From NCBI RefSeq assembly GCF_000715075.1, contig NC_134087.1, positions 153,871,436 through 153,935,435 of the forward strand: DNA of 64,000 nt, written 5' to 3'. Source of the stretch: Nicotiana tabacum (taxonomy: Eukaryota > Streptophyta > Magnoliopsida > Solanales > Solanaceae). A program made the translations under genes and the position numbers. The notes below the pieces were generated by a model. That model saw only the letters and a program-made list of their open reading frames with translations. It searched no databases and was not told where the DNA came from. Shown one piece after another: positions 62,381-64,000 of the stretch. Positions within the stretch are counted from its first letter, which is position 1. Each line of letters starts with the position of its first letter.

Positions 62381-62785
62381 ACTAACTTAGGATGTGCGTC
62401 TCCTCTTGGTGAAACTATTTTTAGGAAGTGCGTCTCCTTAGGACGTGCGTCTCCTATTGGTGAAACTTTTCTTAGGAAGTGCGTCTCCTCTTGGTGAAAC
62501 TAACTTAGGATGTGCGTCTCCTCTTGGTGAAACTATTTTTAGGAAGTGCGTCTCCTTAGGACGTGCGTCTCCTATTGGTGAAACTTTTCTTAGGAAGTGC
62601 GTCTCCTCTTGGTGAAACTAACTTAGGATGTGCGTCTCCTCTTGGTGAAACTTACTTAGGATGTGCGTCTCCTCTTGGTGAAATTGACTTAGGAAGTGCG
62701 TTCTCCTAATGGTGAAACTTATCTTAGGATGTGCGTCTCCTATTGGTGAAACTTAACTTAGGATGTGTGTCTCCTATTGGTAAAA
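62381..62785. repeat. Higher-order tandem array, 118-bp period
   Basis: Monomers of about 27-36 bp built on TAGGAWGTGCGTCTCCT are arranged in a repeat of period 118 bp. The run actaacttaggatgtgcgt starts at 62381, 62499 and 62617, exactly 118 bp apart each time. Further single monomers follow to about 62785. Confidence 0.9.
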
Positions 62786-63110
62786 ATAAACTTTAGGAGG
62801 AAATACATCTCCTATGGGTAGAAAACAAACTTAGGAGGAAATGCATCTCCTAAGGGTGAAACTAAAACAAATTTAGGAGGAAATGCATCTCCTAAGGGTG
62901 AAACTAAAACAAACTTAGGAGGAAATGCATCTCCTATGGGTGGAACTAAAACAAACTTAGGAGGAAATGCATCTCCTATGGGTGGACTAAAACAAACTTA
63001 GGAGGAAATGCATCTCCTATGGGTGAAACTAAAACAAACTTAGGAGGAAATGCATCTCCTATGGGTAAAAATAAACTTAGGAGGAAATGCATCTCCTATG
63101 GGTGAAATAA
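62786..63110. repeat. Tandem array, 42-bp period, eight units
   Basis: The GGAGGAAATGCATCTCC core (first copy aaatacatctcc) starts at 62796, 62834, 62876, 62918, 62960, 63001, 63043 and 63080. Most steps are 41-42 bp, with a 38-bp first and a 37-bp last step. Each unit carries the inverted repeat TAGGAG...CTCCTA. Confidence 0.92.
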
Positions 63111-63475
63111 CTTAGGAAGTGCGTCTCCTATGGGTAAAGCTTAGGAAGTGCATCTCCTATTGGCAAAACTAGACTTAGGAAGTGCGTCTCCTATTGGTAA
63201 AGGCTAGGCTTAGGAAGTGCGTCTCCTATTGGTAAAGGCTAGGCTTAGGAAGTGCGTCTCCTATTGGAACAGACGTGGAATGTATTCCCTTGTTATACAG
63301 GTGGGCGCCTAATGGTAAAGACATGAAATGTATTCCCTTGTTATACAGGTGGGTGCCTGAAATATGAAATGCACAGACAAAAGTATTCCTCTCGTTATTC
63401 AGGTGGGCGCCTGTCTATACTAAGACATAAAAGTATTCCTCTCGTTATTCAGGTGGGCGCCTGTCTTCGAGAAAA
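63111..63475. repeat. Tandem arrays, about 35 bp then about 50 bp period
   Basis: First come about five monomers of TAGGAAGTGCGTCTCCTATT followed by a ggtaaaggc-type spacer (63111-63265). Then come four longer units with tgtattcc or agtattcc, cgttat or tgttat, and caggtgggcgcct (63270-63475). Confidence 0.85.
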
Positions 63476-64000
63476 TTTTCACAATGAGATTAATTTTCTG
63501 CCCCGGTTTGATGATTTTCTTTATGGCCTGTCTTTCCGCCATCAATAACGTTTATTTTCCCTGTTTCTAAATCAAAGAAAAATTTGTTAGTTTAAAAACA
63601 TGGTAAGCGGTCATGCCACTCTTGTTGGGGATGGTTTCCTCTTTCTCCTTTCGCAGCTTTGTGTTCCATTATGCTATCAAACTTGCTAGGGATGATATTA
63701 ATTGCTGACACTGGCCCATCCCTTTTATCAATCTCATCTTGATGGGGATACCCTTCTTGACACGGGTTTTGCGCCTGTTCCTTGTACCACTTGGATGTAC
63801 TAGTTGATGTCCTATTTTGAAGTCATTTCCCACTGGTTCCGACCAAACAGACTCTACTAGGGAATTTTCCTATGAAAGGAAAAAAATAAAAAGAAACAAA
63901 ATAAAAGACAAAGGAAAAGATGACTCTTTAACAAAAGAAACTATAAATAAAAATCTATCAAATGCAGATACCGACTCTAATGGCCATGACATGCGTATGT

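Larger units (their letters stand above)
61227..64000 (-). mobile_element. Element F, 3' part of the internal domain, non-coding with tandem repeats
   Basis: The polypurine tract is at 61227-61241 on the minus strand. No pol motifs appear before the window ends, so F has a long untranslated stretch between pol and LTR. It contains several short-period arrays, listed separately. The remainder (63480-64000) has no feature that I recognise. Confidence 0.7.

Overview
This window is plant nuclear DNA, most likely from Solanaceae and probably Nicotiana. That placement is inference, from the LTR families, tRNA-iMet and tRNA-Asp primer sites, intron-containing host exons and low gene density. I find one host gene: the first three coding exons of a queuine tRNA-ribosyltransferase accessory subunit 2 homologue (3495-4775, minus strand). 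Almost everything else is nested, decayed retrotransposon sequence. No prokaryotic features, CRISPR array or rRNA were seen.

Left part (1-27345). A minus-strand copia LTR (193-589) lies downstream of the host exons, perhaps in a large intron. At 5946-27345 there is a three-level nest. A 5'-truncated LINE (13-bp target duplication ctctcacaagctt) is split by a gypsy-type element without recognisable genes, called E2 (6327-26615, perfect 5-bp duplication ctttt). E2 in turn holds an Athila-like element (10863-23171). The Athila-like insert has no LTR at its gag end. At its other end it carries two LTRs in opposite orientation, each 1310 bp once a 75-bp duplication is discounted. They are joined through a complete tRNA-Asp sequence ending in CCA. 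This is what a self-primed fold-back of tRNA-primed reverse-transcription DNA would leave, and it is the most unusual object in the window.

Right part (28601-64000). Five more LTR elements are interleaved. E1 is a sister of E2. C is a gypsy element inserted in E1. B is a decayed gypsy element with gag-pol on the minus strand. D is a Tat-like element with integrase on the plus strand and an antisense extra ORF. F has a 4.25-kb LTR and tandem repeats beside it. E1 and C are each cut in two, with halves 16-21 kb apart and oppositely oriented. The target duplication of E1 (TGACC at 29121-29125) reappears inverted (GGTCA at 48448-48452). Hence a segment starting near 35.1 kb and ending beyond the right edge of the window has been inverted, and a small inverted scrap of a B LTR lies at the visible breakpoint.

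No retroelement here is intact. Pol genes carry stops and frameshifts, and one reverse transcriptase has lost a catalytic aspartate. Relative ages can be read from the nesting: LINE before E2 before Athila-like; D before B and before E1; E1 before C; C before F; the inversion after E1, C and B.
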